This document shows positions 1-7,042 of a stretch of DNA of 9,594 bases, one piece after another. This stretch comes from Planctomycetota bacterium (GTDB lineage Bacteria > Planctomycetota > UBA1135 > GCA-002686595). Location of the stretch: contig JAQBVH010000077.1 in NCBI GenBank assembly GCA_027623615.1, positions 1 to 9,594 on the forward strand, written 5' to 3'. Numbering within the stretch: position 1 is the stretch's first letter; each line of letters opens with the position of its first letter. The position numbers were made by a program, and so were the translations under genes. Under the pieces are notes generated by a model. That model did no database searches and was not told the origin of the DNA. It worked only from the letters and a program-made list of their open reading frames with translations.

Positions 1-300
1 GGGCGCCCCCTGGCGACCTGTCTCGCCTGCGCTCTCAGCCCCGGCAACCTTGGGCACTCGCAGCCCTGGCAATCCACCGGGTCCAGGGGGTCGTCGACCG
101 GGAAGAGCCCGTCCGTGCTGATCTGGGGCCGGGTCTGGCGATCATCACCTCGTACGTCTCGTCGAGGGGCTCTCTCACCACCGCCCCCGCCTGCTCGTCG
201 CCGGGCGTCGATCGGCGGCGACCGACCGTGGCGTGCGAGGGAGCGGGCTCTCCTCGCCGTGCCATGGGCGGGAGCCCGAGCGAGCCTCTAAACTCCCTCG
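1..300. other. No supported gene; possible coding edge at about 1-135
   Basis: I cannot assign a gene here. Every third base (positions divisible by 3) is strongly G/C from about 1 to 135, and this bias fades between about 138 and 290. That is what a coding segment ending or beginning near 135 would look like. The most protein-like reading is on the minus strand, open through the left edge, with acidic residues and three cysteines, but it has no ATG in frame; its only plausible start is a GTG at 77-75. The plus-strand reading with the same wobble runs to a TAA at 289-291 and is Ser/Gly/Arg-rich like a shadow frame. The rest is the uvrC upstream region. Confidence 0.3.
289..294 (+). promoter_or_regulatory. 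Candidate -10 element (TAAACT) of a leaderless uvrC mRNA
   Basis: TAAACT matches the TAnnnT core of a bacterial -10 box and ends exactly 6 nt before the uvrC ATG, so transcription would begin at or next to the start codon. No Shine-Dalgarno sequence precedes the ATG. No convincing -35 hexamer is visible at the usual distance. The same arrangement occurs before the channel gene at 3830 and pyrD at 8282. Confidence 0.45.
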
Positions 301-2154
301 ATGACCCCGCCCTCCTCCGAGCCCCGCTGGACGATCGACGACGTCCTGCACCGGCCGGGGGTCTATCTGTTTCGAGACGACGCTGGCAAGGTCCTGTACA
401 TCGGCAAGGCCCGGGACCTGCGCGCACGCATCGCGAGCTACCGGCGACCTGGCGCCGACGGTCGCATCAACGTCGCCTTCCTCGAGCGCGACGCCGCGTC
501 GGTCGAGACGATCGTCACCCGGACCGAACAGGAAGCGCTGCTGCTGGAGGACTCCCTGATCAAGCAGCACAAGCCGCCCCACAACATCCGGCTCAAGGAC
601 GACAAGTCCTTCCTGATGGTGCGCCTCGACCAGGGCGAACAGTTCCCGCGCCTCAAGCTCGTGCGTGCGCATCGTCCCAAGGAGGGCAAGAAGGCCGGCC
701 GCTCGCGCTTCTTCGGACCGTTCGCCTCGGCCTACGCCGTGCGCCGCACCCTCCAGGACCTGCACCGCATCGTGCCCCTGCGGGACTGCCCCGACACGGT
801 CATGAACCACCGCTCGCGGCCCTGCCTGAAGCACCAGATCGGGCTCTGCGCCGCGCCTTGCGTCGGCCTGATCGACGCGGCCGGCTATGCCGACCTCGTG
901 GCCAAGGCCACGCGCGTTCTGTCCGGAGACATCGCGGAGCTGCAGGAGGACCTCGAGCGCCGCATGCTGCACGCCTCCAAGGCCCGGGAGTACGAGCGCG
1001 CCGGCGGGTGGCGCGACCGGCTCGTCGCCCTGCGCCGGACCGTCGAGGGCCAGGGCGTGCGACCCAAGGACCTGATCGACCGGGACGCCCTCGGTCTCGC
1101 GCGGCGGGGCGAGGACGCCCTCGTGCACCGGGTGGCCTTCCGCGAGGGAAGCTTGACGGAGAGCCGCTCGCACCGCTTCCGCTCCCAGCTGCCCGACGAG
1201 GAGCTGATGCACTCGGTCCTGACCGCGCTGTATGCCGACGGTCGGCGGGAGGTCCCTGCGGAGATCCTCCTGCCCTGCCCTCCCGCCGAGCACGACCTGC
1301 TCGCCGAGTCCCTCGGCGGCGGGGTCAAGCTGATCGTGCCCGCGGGCGGCGACCGCCAGCGCATGGTCGATCTGGCCGGCGAGAACGCACGCGGCGAGCT
1401 CACGCTGCGCGGGGACGAGGAGTCCCGCGAAGAGGAGGCGCTCTCGGAGCTGATCTCGATCCTCGATCTCGACCCGGGCACCGAGGTCATCGACTGCTTC
1501 GACGTCTCGAACTTCCAGGGCTCCAACGTCGTCGCCAGCCGCGTCCGCTTCCGGCGCGGGCACGCCGATCGCGCCGGCTACCGACGCTTCAAGGTGCGCG
1601 GCGTCGTGGGCCAGGACGACTTCGCCTCCATGAAGGAGGTCGTCCTGCGCTCCTTGCGCCGGGGCGTGCGCGAGGGCGACCTGCCCGACCTGGTCGTCAT
1701 CGATGGGGGCGCGGCCCAGCTCGAGAGCGCGCTCGAGGCCCGCACCGAGGCGGGCGCTTGGGAGGTGGCCATGGTCGGCCTCGCCAAGGCCCGCGCCGAG
1801 CGTAAGGTCAAGGGCGTGGGCAAGGCGGCCAGCGAGGAGCGCGTCTTCCTGCCGGGCGCCCTCGCGCCGATCGAGCTCGCGCGCCACTCGCCGGCGCGGC
1901 ACCTGCTCGAGCGCGTCCGCGACGAGGCCCACCGCTTCGCGATCACCTATCACCGCAAGGAACGCGGCCGCATCAAGAGCCAGCTCGACAGCGTGCCCGG
2001 CATCGGGCCCGCGCGCCGCAAGGCCCTCCTGCGCCGCTTCGGCAGCGTCGTCGGGGTGAAGAAGGCCAGCGTCGAGGAGTTGGCCGGAATCGAGGGCATC
2101 AGCCGCGAGCTGGCCCAGGCCCTGCTCGAGCACCTGCGCGAAGGGAAGCGCTGA
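301..2154 (+). CDS. uvrC: UvrABC system protein C (excinuclease subunit)
   Basis: UvrC makes the dual incisions 3' and 5' of bulky DNA lesions in nucleotide excision repair, acting with UvrA and UvrB, neither of which is in this window. The 617-residue product has the usual family length and domain order. The N-terminal GIY-YIG nuclease (about 17-100) shows GVY at 20-22, YIG at 33-35, an Arg-rich helix around 41, and the metal-binding Glu in EALLLE (E83). Four cysteines C163, C175, C183 and C187 follow the spacing C-x11-C-x7-C-x3-C. A UVR/UvrB-binding helix pair lies at about 208-246. The RNase H-like 5' nuclease has candidate catalytic D401 (DCFDVS), D440 (QDDFAS), D468 (VIDGG) and H544 (RDEAHRFAI). 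A tandem helix-hairpin-helix covers about 562-612 (PGIGPARRKALL, IEGISRELA). The ATG at 301 is chosen because the GIY-YIG domain starts soon after it. The end converges on the next gene. Confidence 0.97.
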   Translation: MTPPSSEPRWTIDDVLHRPGVYLFRDDAGKVLYIGKARDLRARIASYRRPGADGRINVAFLERDAASVETIVTRTEQEALLLEDSLIKQHKPPHNIRLKDDKSFLMVRLDQGEQFPRLKLVRAHRPKEGKKAGRSRFFGPFASAYAVRRTLQDLHRIVPLRDCPDTVMNHRSRPCLKHQIGLCAAPCVGLIDAAGYADLVAKATRVLSGDIAELQEDLERRMLHASKAREYERAGGWRDRLVALRRTVEGQGVRPKDLIDRDALGLARRGEDALVHRVAFREGSLTESRSHRFRSQLPDEELMHSVLTALYADGRREVPAEILLPCPPAEHDLLAESLGGGVKLIVPAGGDRQRMVDLAGENARGELTLRGDEESREEEALSELISILDLDPGTEVIDCFDVSNFQGSNVVASRVRFRRGHADRAGYRRFKVRGVVGQDDFASMKEVVLRSLRRGVREGDLPDLVVIDGGAAQLESALEARTEAGAWEVAMVGLAKARAERKVKGVGKAASEERVFLPGALAPIELARHSPARHLLERVRDEAHRFAITYHRKERGRIKSQLDSVPGIGPARRKALLRRFGSVVGVKKASVEELAGIEGISRELAQALLEHLREGKR

Positions 2155-2157
2155 TGC

Positions 2158-3009
2158 TCACTGCCTCTCGAGCTCGCGGGTCTCCAGCTTCGAGCCCGTC
2201 GCCATCAGGCGATCGCGCAGCGCGAACGATCCGGCCTCCGCGGCCGGCGGGTCGACCAGGGTCAGGACCCCGTCCTTGCCGAACGCCCAGAGGAAGTGCA
2301 CCCCGGACTCGTCGACCTTGACGGACTCCGCATGGGAGTCCCGCCGCAGCTCTTCGAGCTGCTCCTCGTCGGACCGCTCGAGACCCTCAGCGAGGTTGTT
2401 GCGCAGCGCGCGCAGGCTCAGCGGAATCGTCAACCGCAGGCGCTGCGCATCGAGCTCCAACCAGGGGCGCTCCTCCTCGATGTGACGCAGGAAGATCACG
2501 CTCGAGGCCTCGTCGAAGTCCTTCTTCAGCTCCTCGGGATTCAGCTGCGCGGCCAGCTCCCGGGTCCAGCTCCGGTTCAGCGCGGCGAGTGAACCCTGAA
2601 CGTCGGTCCAGCGCAGTCGCTGGTCCGCGCACAGGCGTCCGTCCTGGTCGAGGTAGATGGAGGCCTCGGTCACGCGCACCGCGTCACGGAGCCGGCCCTC
2701 GACCTCGCTCGCCTCTCCCTCCGCGTCCTGCTCGAGGTCGAAGTCGAGCGGCCACCCCTGCAGGATGAACACGCGCTCGCGTTGCTCCAGCCGCCGCACC
2801 CAGGCCACGGCGTCTCGGAGCTTGTTCCCGTCGTCCTCGAGCCACGGCCCGGAGGGGGCGTGCAGCCCGCGGTAGCGCACGAACAGCTCGAGGGCATCGG
2901 GCTTGCCCTCCTCCTGGATGTAGGTCAACTCCAGGTCCTGCCCGTCGAATTCAACCGGCGTGCAGGCGGGTGCGAGGGCCAGCAGGCCGGCGATCACGAA
3001 ACGTCTCAT
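2158..3009 (-). CDS. Predicted lipoprotein, unknown function
   Basis: I do not recognise this 283-residue protein. The N-terminus (MRRFVIAGLLALAPAC) has two arginines, a short hydrophobic stretch and a cysteine at position 16 in a loose lipobox (A-P-A-C), so it is probably exported and lipid-anchored. The mature part is highly charged, with an acidic Glu/Asp-rich stretch at about 91-110, predicted mixed alpha/beta character, and many Leu/Arg/Glu helices at about 140-225. One further cysteine is at 127. No enzyme motif is visible. The start is supported by a GGAGG ribosome-binding site. The stop lies 3 bp from the uvrC stop, in convergent orientation, with no visible terminator between. Wobble GC bias supports this strand over the antisense frames. 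Confidence 0.82.
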   Translation of the reverse strand: MRRFVIAGLLALAPACTPVEFDGQDLELTYIQEEGKPDALELFVRYRGLHAPSGPWLEDDGNKLRDAVAWVRRLEQRERVFILQGWPLDFDLEQDAEGEASEVEGRLRDAVRVTEASIYLDQDGRLCADQRLRWTDVQGSLAALNRSWTRELAAQLNPEELKKDFDEASSVIFLRHIEEERPWLELDAQRLRLTIPLSLRALRNNLAEGLERSDEEQLEELRRDSHAESVKVDESGVHFLWAFGKDGVLTLVDPPAAEAGSFALRDRLMATGSKLETRELERQ

Positions 3010-3016
3010 CTTGGAT

Positions 3017-3021
3017 CCTCC
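3017..3021 (-). promoter_or_regulatory. Ribosome-binding site GGAGG
   Basis: On the minus strand GGAGG sits 7 nt upstream of the ATG at 3009, a near-ideal Shine-Dalgarno. It fixes the start of the lipoprotein gene and shows that this organism does use Shine-Dalgarno initiation for some genes. Confidence 0.7.
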
Positions 3022-3042
3022 AACCTCTTCAGGGGAAGAACT

Positions 3043-3067
3043 CCTCGCGAGGTTGAACCTGTTTCAA
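3043..3067. repeat. Overlapping inverted repeats in the divergent gap (candidate operator)
   Basis: Three inverted repeats are packed together between the two divergent lipoprotein genes: the perfect 10-mer CCTCGCGAGG (3043-3052), AGGTTGAACCT (3050-3060), and TTGAA-N5-TTCAA (3053-3057 and 3063-3067). The last sits in a locally A+T-rich patch, unusual for this window. This is the kind of sequence that binds a dimeric regulator or forms part of divergent promoters. I could not place a convincing -35/-10 pair on either strand, so the role is inferred. Confidence 0.35.
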
Positions 3068-3099
3068 TTTTCCTGCCCGAACCGGCCGACCCCTAGGGC

Positions 3100-3783
3100 A
3101 TGCGCCCTCGCCTCGCCTGCTTCTTATGCCTGTCCGCCCTCGCCTGCTCTTCTCCCAGCCAGTGGGAGACCCCCCCGCCCGCCGCCGGCCCGGCCGCCAG
3201 CGGAGTGCCACAGACGCGCGCGGTGCGCGAAGTGGCCGGCCCCGGACTTGCCGGGCTCGCCGACGCGGCGCCCCTGGTCTGCGCCGTGCGCAACGGGGCC
3301 GATGGCCGCGCCCTGATCCTGGGACTCTGGGGGGACGGCCGCGTGGTGTGGAGCCAGGACCCGATCTTCGGCGGCCCGCCGTACCTCGAATACCACCTGG
3401 ACGCCGAGCAGATCCAGACCATCCTGTACACCTTCGAGCGCCTCTTCAGCCGATGGGGTCCGGACGTGCTCGAGTTTCATCCGCAGGGGGCCGAGCACGT
3501 GGAACTCGTCTGTCACGTCGGCGGGCGGGATCGGCGCCTGGCTTCCTGGCACGAGAGGTTCGAGCGCAGCCCGACCATGGTCGTAACCCCCGACGGGGTC
3601 GAGCTCCTCGCGGAGCGCGATCGTCGCGAGGTCTGGGCCCAGGCCGGCGAGGACTACCAACGTTTCCGGGTCCTGTGGAACGACGTGCGCCGCGTGATGC
3701 GGGGGCTCGTGCCCGAGCGGCCGGTCGCCGAGGGGCCTGTAGTCGCTCGACCGGACGGCCTCGTTCTGCCAGCCCCGCGCTGA
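3100..3783 (+). CDS. Predicted lipoprotein, unknown function
   Basis: This 227-residue protein is not one I can name. Residues 1-16 (MRPRLACFLCLSALAC) form a short signal peptide with a lipobox-like ending and lipidation cysteine C16. A Pro/Ala/Gly-rich linker (about 25-50) precedes a globular part. Within it, a segment with LWGDGRVVWSQDP followed by FGGPPYLEY (about 76-98) looks like a beta-hairpin, then a helix (about 101-118). Two cysteines at 61 and 138 could pair as a periplasmic disulphide. The tail (about 203-227) is Pro/Val/Arg-rich and probably disordered. No Shine-Dalgarno is obvious; CCTAGGGC abuts the ATG, too close to be a normal leaderless -10. The gene diverges from the lipoprotein gene on the other strand, and a regulator could act on both. 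No enzymatic residue pattern is evident. Confidence 0.8.
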   Translation: MRPRLACFLCLSALACSSPSQWETPPPAAGPAASGVPQTRAVREVAGPGLAGLADAAPLVCAVRNGADGRALILGLWGDGRVVWSQDPIFGGPPYLEYHLDAEQIQTILYTFERLFSRWGPDVLEFHPQGAEHVELVCHVGGRDRRLASWHERFERSPTMVVTPDGVELLAERDRREVWAQAGEDYQRFRVLWNDVRRVMRGLVPERPVAEGPVVARPDGLVLPAPR

Positions 3784-3814
3784 GAGTCCAGCGCTGCGGC
3801 CCGGCGAGCCATGT

Positions 3815-3823
3815 TGCTAGGCT
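3815..3823 (+). promoter_or_regulatory. Candidate extended -10 (TGCTAGGCT) of a leaderless mRNA
   Basis: TAGGCT at 3818-3823 is preceded by TG one base upstream (TGn extended -10) and ends exactly 6 nt before the ATG at 3830. There is no Shine-Dalgarno before this ATG, and transcription would start at about the start codon. No clear -35 is visible. The spacing is identical to that before uvrC. Confidence 0.5.
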
Positions 3824-3829
3824 ACGCCG

Positions 3830-4645
3830 ATGTTCCGCCAGCAACTGCACGCTCTCCACGCCCAGGGGGAGCGCGACTTTCGCTGGCGGGGCGGCGATGT
3901 GTCGCGCATCGAGGGCCTGACCGACGGCGTGTTCGCCCTCGCGGTGGCCCTGCTGGTGATCTCCCTGCAGGTCCCGCAGACCTTCGACGAGCTGATCGAG
4001 GCCTTTCGGCAGACCCCGGTCTTCCTGGCGACGTTCTCGATCCTCTACCTGTGCTGGCACAGCCACTTCAAGTTCCACCGCCGCTACGGGCTCGAGGACC
4101 CGCTCACCCTGCTGCTCAACGGGGCGCTGATCTTCCTGGTCGCGCTCTACGTCTACCCGCTGAAGTTCCTGATGTCGGCGCTGTGGAACGGGTTGATCCT
4201 GGGCCGCGGCTCCTACGTGCGCGACACCCGCGGTGAGCGCGTGGAGAGTGAGGTCGCGGGGGAGTACTTGATGGCCTTCGACCCCTCCCAGGACATGGCC
4301 GACCTGATGGTCCTCTACGGACTCGGCTTCGCCGCGGTCTTCGGGGTGTTCGCCCTGATGACCTGGCGGGCGTGGATCTGGCGTGATCGGCTCGAGCTCG
4401 ACGACCGCGAGCGACTTCTGACCAAGGCCGGGATGACGAGCCACGTGATCTCTGTCGCCGTGGGGAGTCTGTCCGCCCTCTGGGCCGGCCTGGGCGGAGC
4501 GCCCGCCGTCGCAGGGTTCGGATACTTCCTGATGGGACCGCTGCAGGGCTGGTGCGGCTGGCATTTCGGCCGACAGGTCGAGGCCCTGCGTCCCGAACGT
4601 GAACTGGACGAGAATCCTGCTGACGATCCGGTTCCGGGCCCGTAG
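3830..4645 (+). CDS. TMEM175/DUF1211-family potassium channel-like membrane protein
   Basis: Bacterial TMEM175 proteins are six-helix, non-canonical K+ channels that assemble as tetramers in the cytoplasmic membrane. This 271-residue protein has the diagnostic first-helix segment RIEGLTDGVFALAV (from R26), corresponding to the family's RxxxFSD motif but reading RxxxLTD. It also has the second-helix signature YLCWHSHFKFH (W76, H77, H79). Hydrophobic segments lie at about 33-49, 63-82, 92-115, 159-182, 202-222 and 224-246, giving six helices. The loop between helices 3 and 4 (about 116-158) is long and acidic, and the C-terminal tail is acidic and Pro-rich, so it exceeds the roughly 200 residues usual for the domain. 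It starts 46 bp after the upstream lipoprotein gene with its own likely promoter, and is followed 21 bp later by the next gene, probably in one transcript. Selectivity cannot be judged from sequence. Confidence 0.88.
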   Translation: MFRQQLHALHAQGERDFRWRGGDVSRIEGLTDGVFALAVALLVISLQVPQTFDELIEAFRQTPVFLATFSILYLCWHSHFKFHRRYGLEDPLTLLLNGALIFLVALYVYPLKFLMSALWNGLILGRGSYVRDTRGERVESEVAGEYLMAFDPSQDMADLMVLYGLGFAAVFGVFALMTWRAWIWRDRLELDDRERLLTKAGMTSHVISVAVGSLSALWAGLGGAPAVAGFGYFLMGPLQGWCGWHFGRQVEALRPERELDENPADDPVPGP

Positions 4646-4654
4646 CGACCGATC

Positions 4655-4658
4655 GAGG
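4655..4658 (+). promoter_or_regulatory. Ribosome-binding site GAGG
   Basis: GAGG lies 8 nt before the ATG at 4667, in the 21 bp between the channel gene and the next one. It supports that start. The absence of a -10-like hexamer at leaderless distance is consistent with this gene being second in a transcript. Confidence 0.5.
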
Positions 4659-4666
4659 TACCAACG

Positions 4667-6022
4667 ATGACCACTGCTCTGCTCCTCTCCCTGCTCGCCC
4701 TTCCCGCAACGGCGGTCTCGATCCAGGACGACTACCTGCTCGCCGAGGGGCAGCACGTCGACGGCCTCTGCTGGTTCCGGGCCGTTCGCGCCTGCGAGGC
4801 CCTGCCGCGCGAGCTGTGCGACGTGGGCAGCGCGACCTGGCGACACGTGGCGCCCTGGGTCGGCGTGGACGCGGGCCCGCTCGAGCGCAAGTTGCTCGTC
4901 AACCTGTACGCCAAGCGCACGGAGTTCGTCTCCGCGGTCGAAGGCATCCAGCCCGGCGCCTCGGCCGGCGTCACCCTGTGGAGTGACTGGGGCGTGCGGC
5001 AGATCCACGCCAAGGTGCAGCCGATCCTGTCCGAGCGGACCTACGAAGACGTCGGTGTTCCGGCCACGACCCTGCGGGGCGTGGCCGAGGAGGTCGCGCG
5101 CCTGGCCCTGCTCGATGCGACCGAAGGCGAGGCCCTGGCTCCGCGCTGGTTCGTGGAGGGGCTCGTGGTCTCCGGTGCGCAGGCGGCGCTGGTCGAGGTC
5201 GGTCGCGCCTTCTCAGGTGTGGAGGAGCCTGAGTGGTCGACCGCGATCGCAGTCTGCCAGACCCTTGGTCAAGAAGGGCGCCTGCCGAGCGTGACCGACC
5301 TCCTGCAGGACGCCTCCGAGGAGCTGAGGCCCGCCGAGCGGCGCGCCCTGCACGGGATCTTCTTCGCCTACCTGGCCGCCGAGGGGGAGGGCTGGGAGGA
5401 GCTCGGCCCGCGCGTCGCCCGGGGCCTGAAGGGCGAGGCCCTCCTCGCCGAGGTCGACGTCGACGGTCTCGAGGGTGGTTTCGCGACGTGGCTCCACGGC
5501 CAGCGACCCCTCTGGATCGAGGCCGAACCCGCCTTGGCCGGCTGCGATTCGCACTACGTGCAGACGCCGCTCAAGGGCAACAACGCGGTCAGCTGGTCCA
5601 CCCTGCCCCCTCCCGAGGGCCCGTACGAGATTCGCGGCGAGTTCCTCGTCTACCGCAACGACATCAACATGGGCCAGGTGAACGTCGTGCTGGGGCGGGT
5701 CGGCGACGACTACCTCTCGGTCTCGTTCAACACCCAGAATGGGGTTCACGCCTGGGCCTACACCGCCGAGTTGGAACGCAAGGGCGAGCCGCCGTTCCGC
5801 GAGGTCACGAGCAAGGCCCTCGACCCGCTCCTGCCGAGTCGGGCCTGGATCGAGTTCGCGATCCGCGTCGCGGACGAACGGGTCGCGATCCGGGTGGGGG
5901 AGCACGAGCTTTACCCCTTCGACACGACCGGTCGTCCGATGACCGGGGCCTGGGGCGTGGGCACGTTCACGGGTTCGGTCGGCCAATGGCGCAACCTCGA
6001 GGTCGTGCCGATCACGGACTGA
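4667..6022 (+). CDS. Exported protein with LamG/DUF1080-like C-terminal domain
   Basis: This 451-residue protein has a short signal peptide (MTTALLLSLLALPATAVS, likely cut after ATA at 14-16) that lacks basic residues. The C-terminal part (about 316-448) looks like a concanavalin A-type beta-sandwich. Evidence is a GEFLVY strand, a SVSFNTQNGVHAW strand pair, the RAWIEFAIRVADERVAIRV pattern (392-410), and a closing GAWGVGTF...GQWRNLEV motif, as in LamG or DUF1080 proteins that bind or act on glycans. The middle part (about 75-165) resembles peptidase MA-like gluzincins: a strand-helix start (LLVNLYAKRTEFVSAV), then VAEEVARLAL where HExxH would be expected, then RWFVEGL (160-166), the place of the downstream Glu helix. 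Both zinc histidines would be missing (A140, A144), so any protease-like domain is probably inactive. This resemblance is my inference; the C-terminal fold is firmer. It follows the channel gene by 21 bp and ends 1 bp from convergent xerD. Confidence 0.82.
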   Translation: MTTALLLSLLALPATAVSIQDDYLLAEGQHVDGLCWFRAVRACEALPRELCDVGSATWRHVAPWVGVDAGPLERKLLVNLYAKRTEFVSAVEGIQPGASAGVTLWSDWGVRQIHAKVQPILSERTYEDVGVPATTLRGVAEEVARLALLDATEGEALAPRWFVEGLVVSGAQAALVEVGRAFSGVEEPEWSTAIAVCQTLGQEGRLPSVTDLLQDASEELRPAERRALHGIFFAYLAAEGEGWEELGPRVARGLKGEALLAEVDVDGLEGGFATWLHGQRPLWIEAEPALAGCDSHYVQTPLKGNNAVSWSTLPPPEGPYEIRGEFLVYRNDINMGQVNVVLGRVGDDYLSVSFNTQNGVHAWAYTAELERKGEPPFREVTSKALDPLLPSRAWIEFAIRVADERVAIRVGEHELYPFDTTGRPMTGAWGVGTFTGSVGQWRNLEVVPITD

Positions 6023-6023
6023 G

Positions 6024-6953
6024 TCACCCCCGCGGGTGGTACAGCCGGTGCAGGCCCTGCACGTGCTCGCGATCCAGGTGCGTGTAGATCTCGGTCGTCC
6101 TGATCGACGCGTGTCCGAGCATCTCCTGCACGGCTCGTAGGTCGGCGCCCCCCTCGAGCAGGTGGGTCGCGAAGGAATGACGCAGGGTGTGCGGGCTGAC
6201 CTTCCGCAGTCCGGCCGCGAGGGCCGCAGCCTGCACCCGCCGCCAGGCGTCGGTGCGCCCGAGGGGCCGCCCGCTCCTGGTCAAGAACAGCTGGGGGACG
6301 CGCTTGCCCCGCGTGACCTTGGGCCGACCGTCGGCCAGCCAACGCTCGACCGCCTCCCGGGCGCGGGCACCGACGGGTACGACCCGCATCTTGTCCCCCT
6401 TGCCGTGCAGCCGCAGGACCCGGAGCTTGGGTTCGAGGTCATCGGTGCGGACACCGATCGCCTCGGAGACCCGGGCGCCGCACGCGTAGAGGAGCTCCAA
6501 CAGCGCGCGATCCCGCAGGGACCGCCAGTCGTCTCCTGGGAACACCGAGAGGAGCCCGTCCACGTCCTGGGGCGTCAGGCTCGACGGGAGCAGCCGCGAC
6601 AGGACCGGCGCGGGCACGTGGGCAGTCGGATCGCGGCGCAGCTCACCCTCCCCGAGCAGGAAGCGGATCAGCATGCGCACGGCCACCAGGTTGCGGGCGA
6701 CCGTGGCCTCCGCCGCACCCCCCCGGCGCCGGTCGCCGAGGTAGTCGACCACGTCCTGGGTGTCGACCTCGGTCCACGCTGCCCGGCCGCGACGGCCAGC
6801 CCAGCGGGCGAAGCGCTCGAGGTCTCCCCGGTAGGCGCTGAGGGTGCGGCGCGCCAGCCCTGCCTCGACGCGAGACATGTCGAGGAAGTCCTCGACGGCC
6901 GCCGCCAGGGCGGGGGGCAGGGGGGCGCGTTCTGGCTCGGAGGCGGGGTCCAC
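6024..6953 (-). CDS. xerD: Tyrosine recombinase XerD (XerC/XerD family)
   Basis: Xer recombinases resolve chromosome dimers at dif near the terminus, normally as an XerC-XerD pair. Read from a GTG at 6953 the product is 309 residues, the usual Xer length. The N-terminal SAM-like core-binding domain covers about 17-105. The C-terminal catalytic domain carries all six active residues: R161 (GARVSEAIG), K185 (HGKGDKMR), H255 and R258 (SPHTLRHSFATHLL), H281 (LGHASIRTT) and the nucleophile Y290 (EIYTH). The K-H, H-R and H-Y spacing agrees with E. coli XerD. The C-terminal LHRLYHPRG resembles the XerD ending, so I favour XerD over XerC, with moderate certainty. The frame is open further upstream to 7172, but that part is Pro/Gly/Arg-rich and would overlap the divergent promoter. 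No ribosome-binding site is clear before the GTG, so the exact start is uncertain. Confidence 0.93.
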   Translation of the reverse strand: MDPASEPERAPLPPALAAAVEDFLDMSRVEAGLARRTLSAYRGDLERFARWAGRRGRAAWTEVDTQDVVDYLGDRRRGGAAEATVARNLVAVRMLIRFLLGEGELRRDPTAHVPAPVLSRLLPSSLTPQDVDGLLSVFPGDDWRSLRDRALLELLYACGARVSEAIGVRTDDLEPKLRVLRLHGKGDKMRVVPVGARAREAVERWLADGRPKVTRGKRVPQLFLTRSGRPLGRTDAWRRVQAAALAAGLRKVSPHTLRHSFATHLLEGGADLRAVQEMLGHASIRTTEIYTHLDREHVQGLHRLYHPRG

Positions 6954-6995
6954 GCCCCGAGGGTCCGCCCCCGGGGGGCTGGATGCAAGCGCCGG

Positions 6996-7012
6996 ACCCG
7001 CTGGTGGCGGGT
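6996..7012. repeat. Perfect 6-bp inverted repeat upstream of xerD
   Basis: ACCCGC (6996-7001) and GCGGGT (7007-7012) are perfect complements around a 5-nt spacer, in the gap between xerD and the divergent regulator gene. It could be a small hairpin in an xerD leader or a protein-binding site. Short GC-rich hairpins arise easily by chance at this base composition, so the call is weak. Confidence 0.2.
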
Positions 7013-7042
7013 GCAAGGGCCATGTGGGGCCTCGAATATCCC

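Noticed and set aside
228..1805. 525-codon plus-strand open frame overlapping uvrC
   Set aside because: Arg/Pro/Gly/Ala-rich shadow in another frame of uvrC with no domain pattern.
175..2133. 652-codon minus-strand open frame antisense to uvrC
   Set aside because: It covers a gene with unmistakable UvrC motifs on the plus strand. The composition (Ala/Gly/Leu/Asp/Arg runs) is that of a wobble-shadow frame in GC-rich DNA.
3094..3099. TAGGGC as a leaderless -10 for the 3100 gene
   Set aside because: It directly abuts the ATG, so transcription would start inside the coding sequence; no alternative in-frame start follows before the signal peptide.
3446..5008. 520-codon minus-strand open frame across three plus-strand genes
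   Set aside because: It spans a lipoprotein gene, the TMEM175-like gene and part of the next gene, all supported by signal peptides or motifs. Its composition is shadow-like (Arg/Gln/Asp/Pro).
5213..5986. 257-codon minus-strand frame opposite the LamG-like domain
   Set aside because: The opposite strand encodes a regular beta-sandwich pattern in frame with a signal peptide. This frame shows no structure.
6025..6038. CACCC/GGGTG hairpin at the xerD stop as a bidirectional terminator
   Set aside because: Only about 5 pairs, largely inside xerD codons, with no T-run on either side; expected by chance at this base composition.
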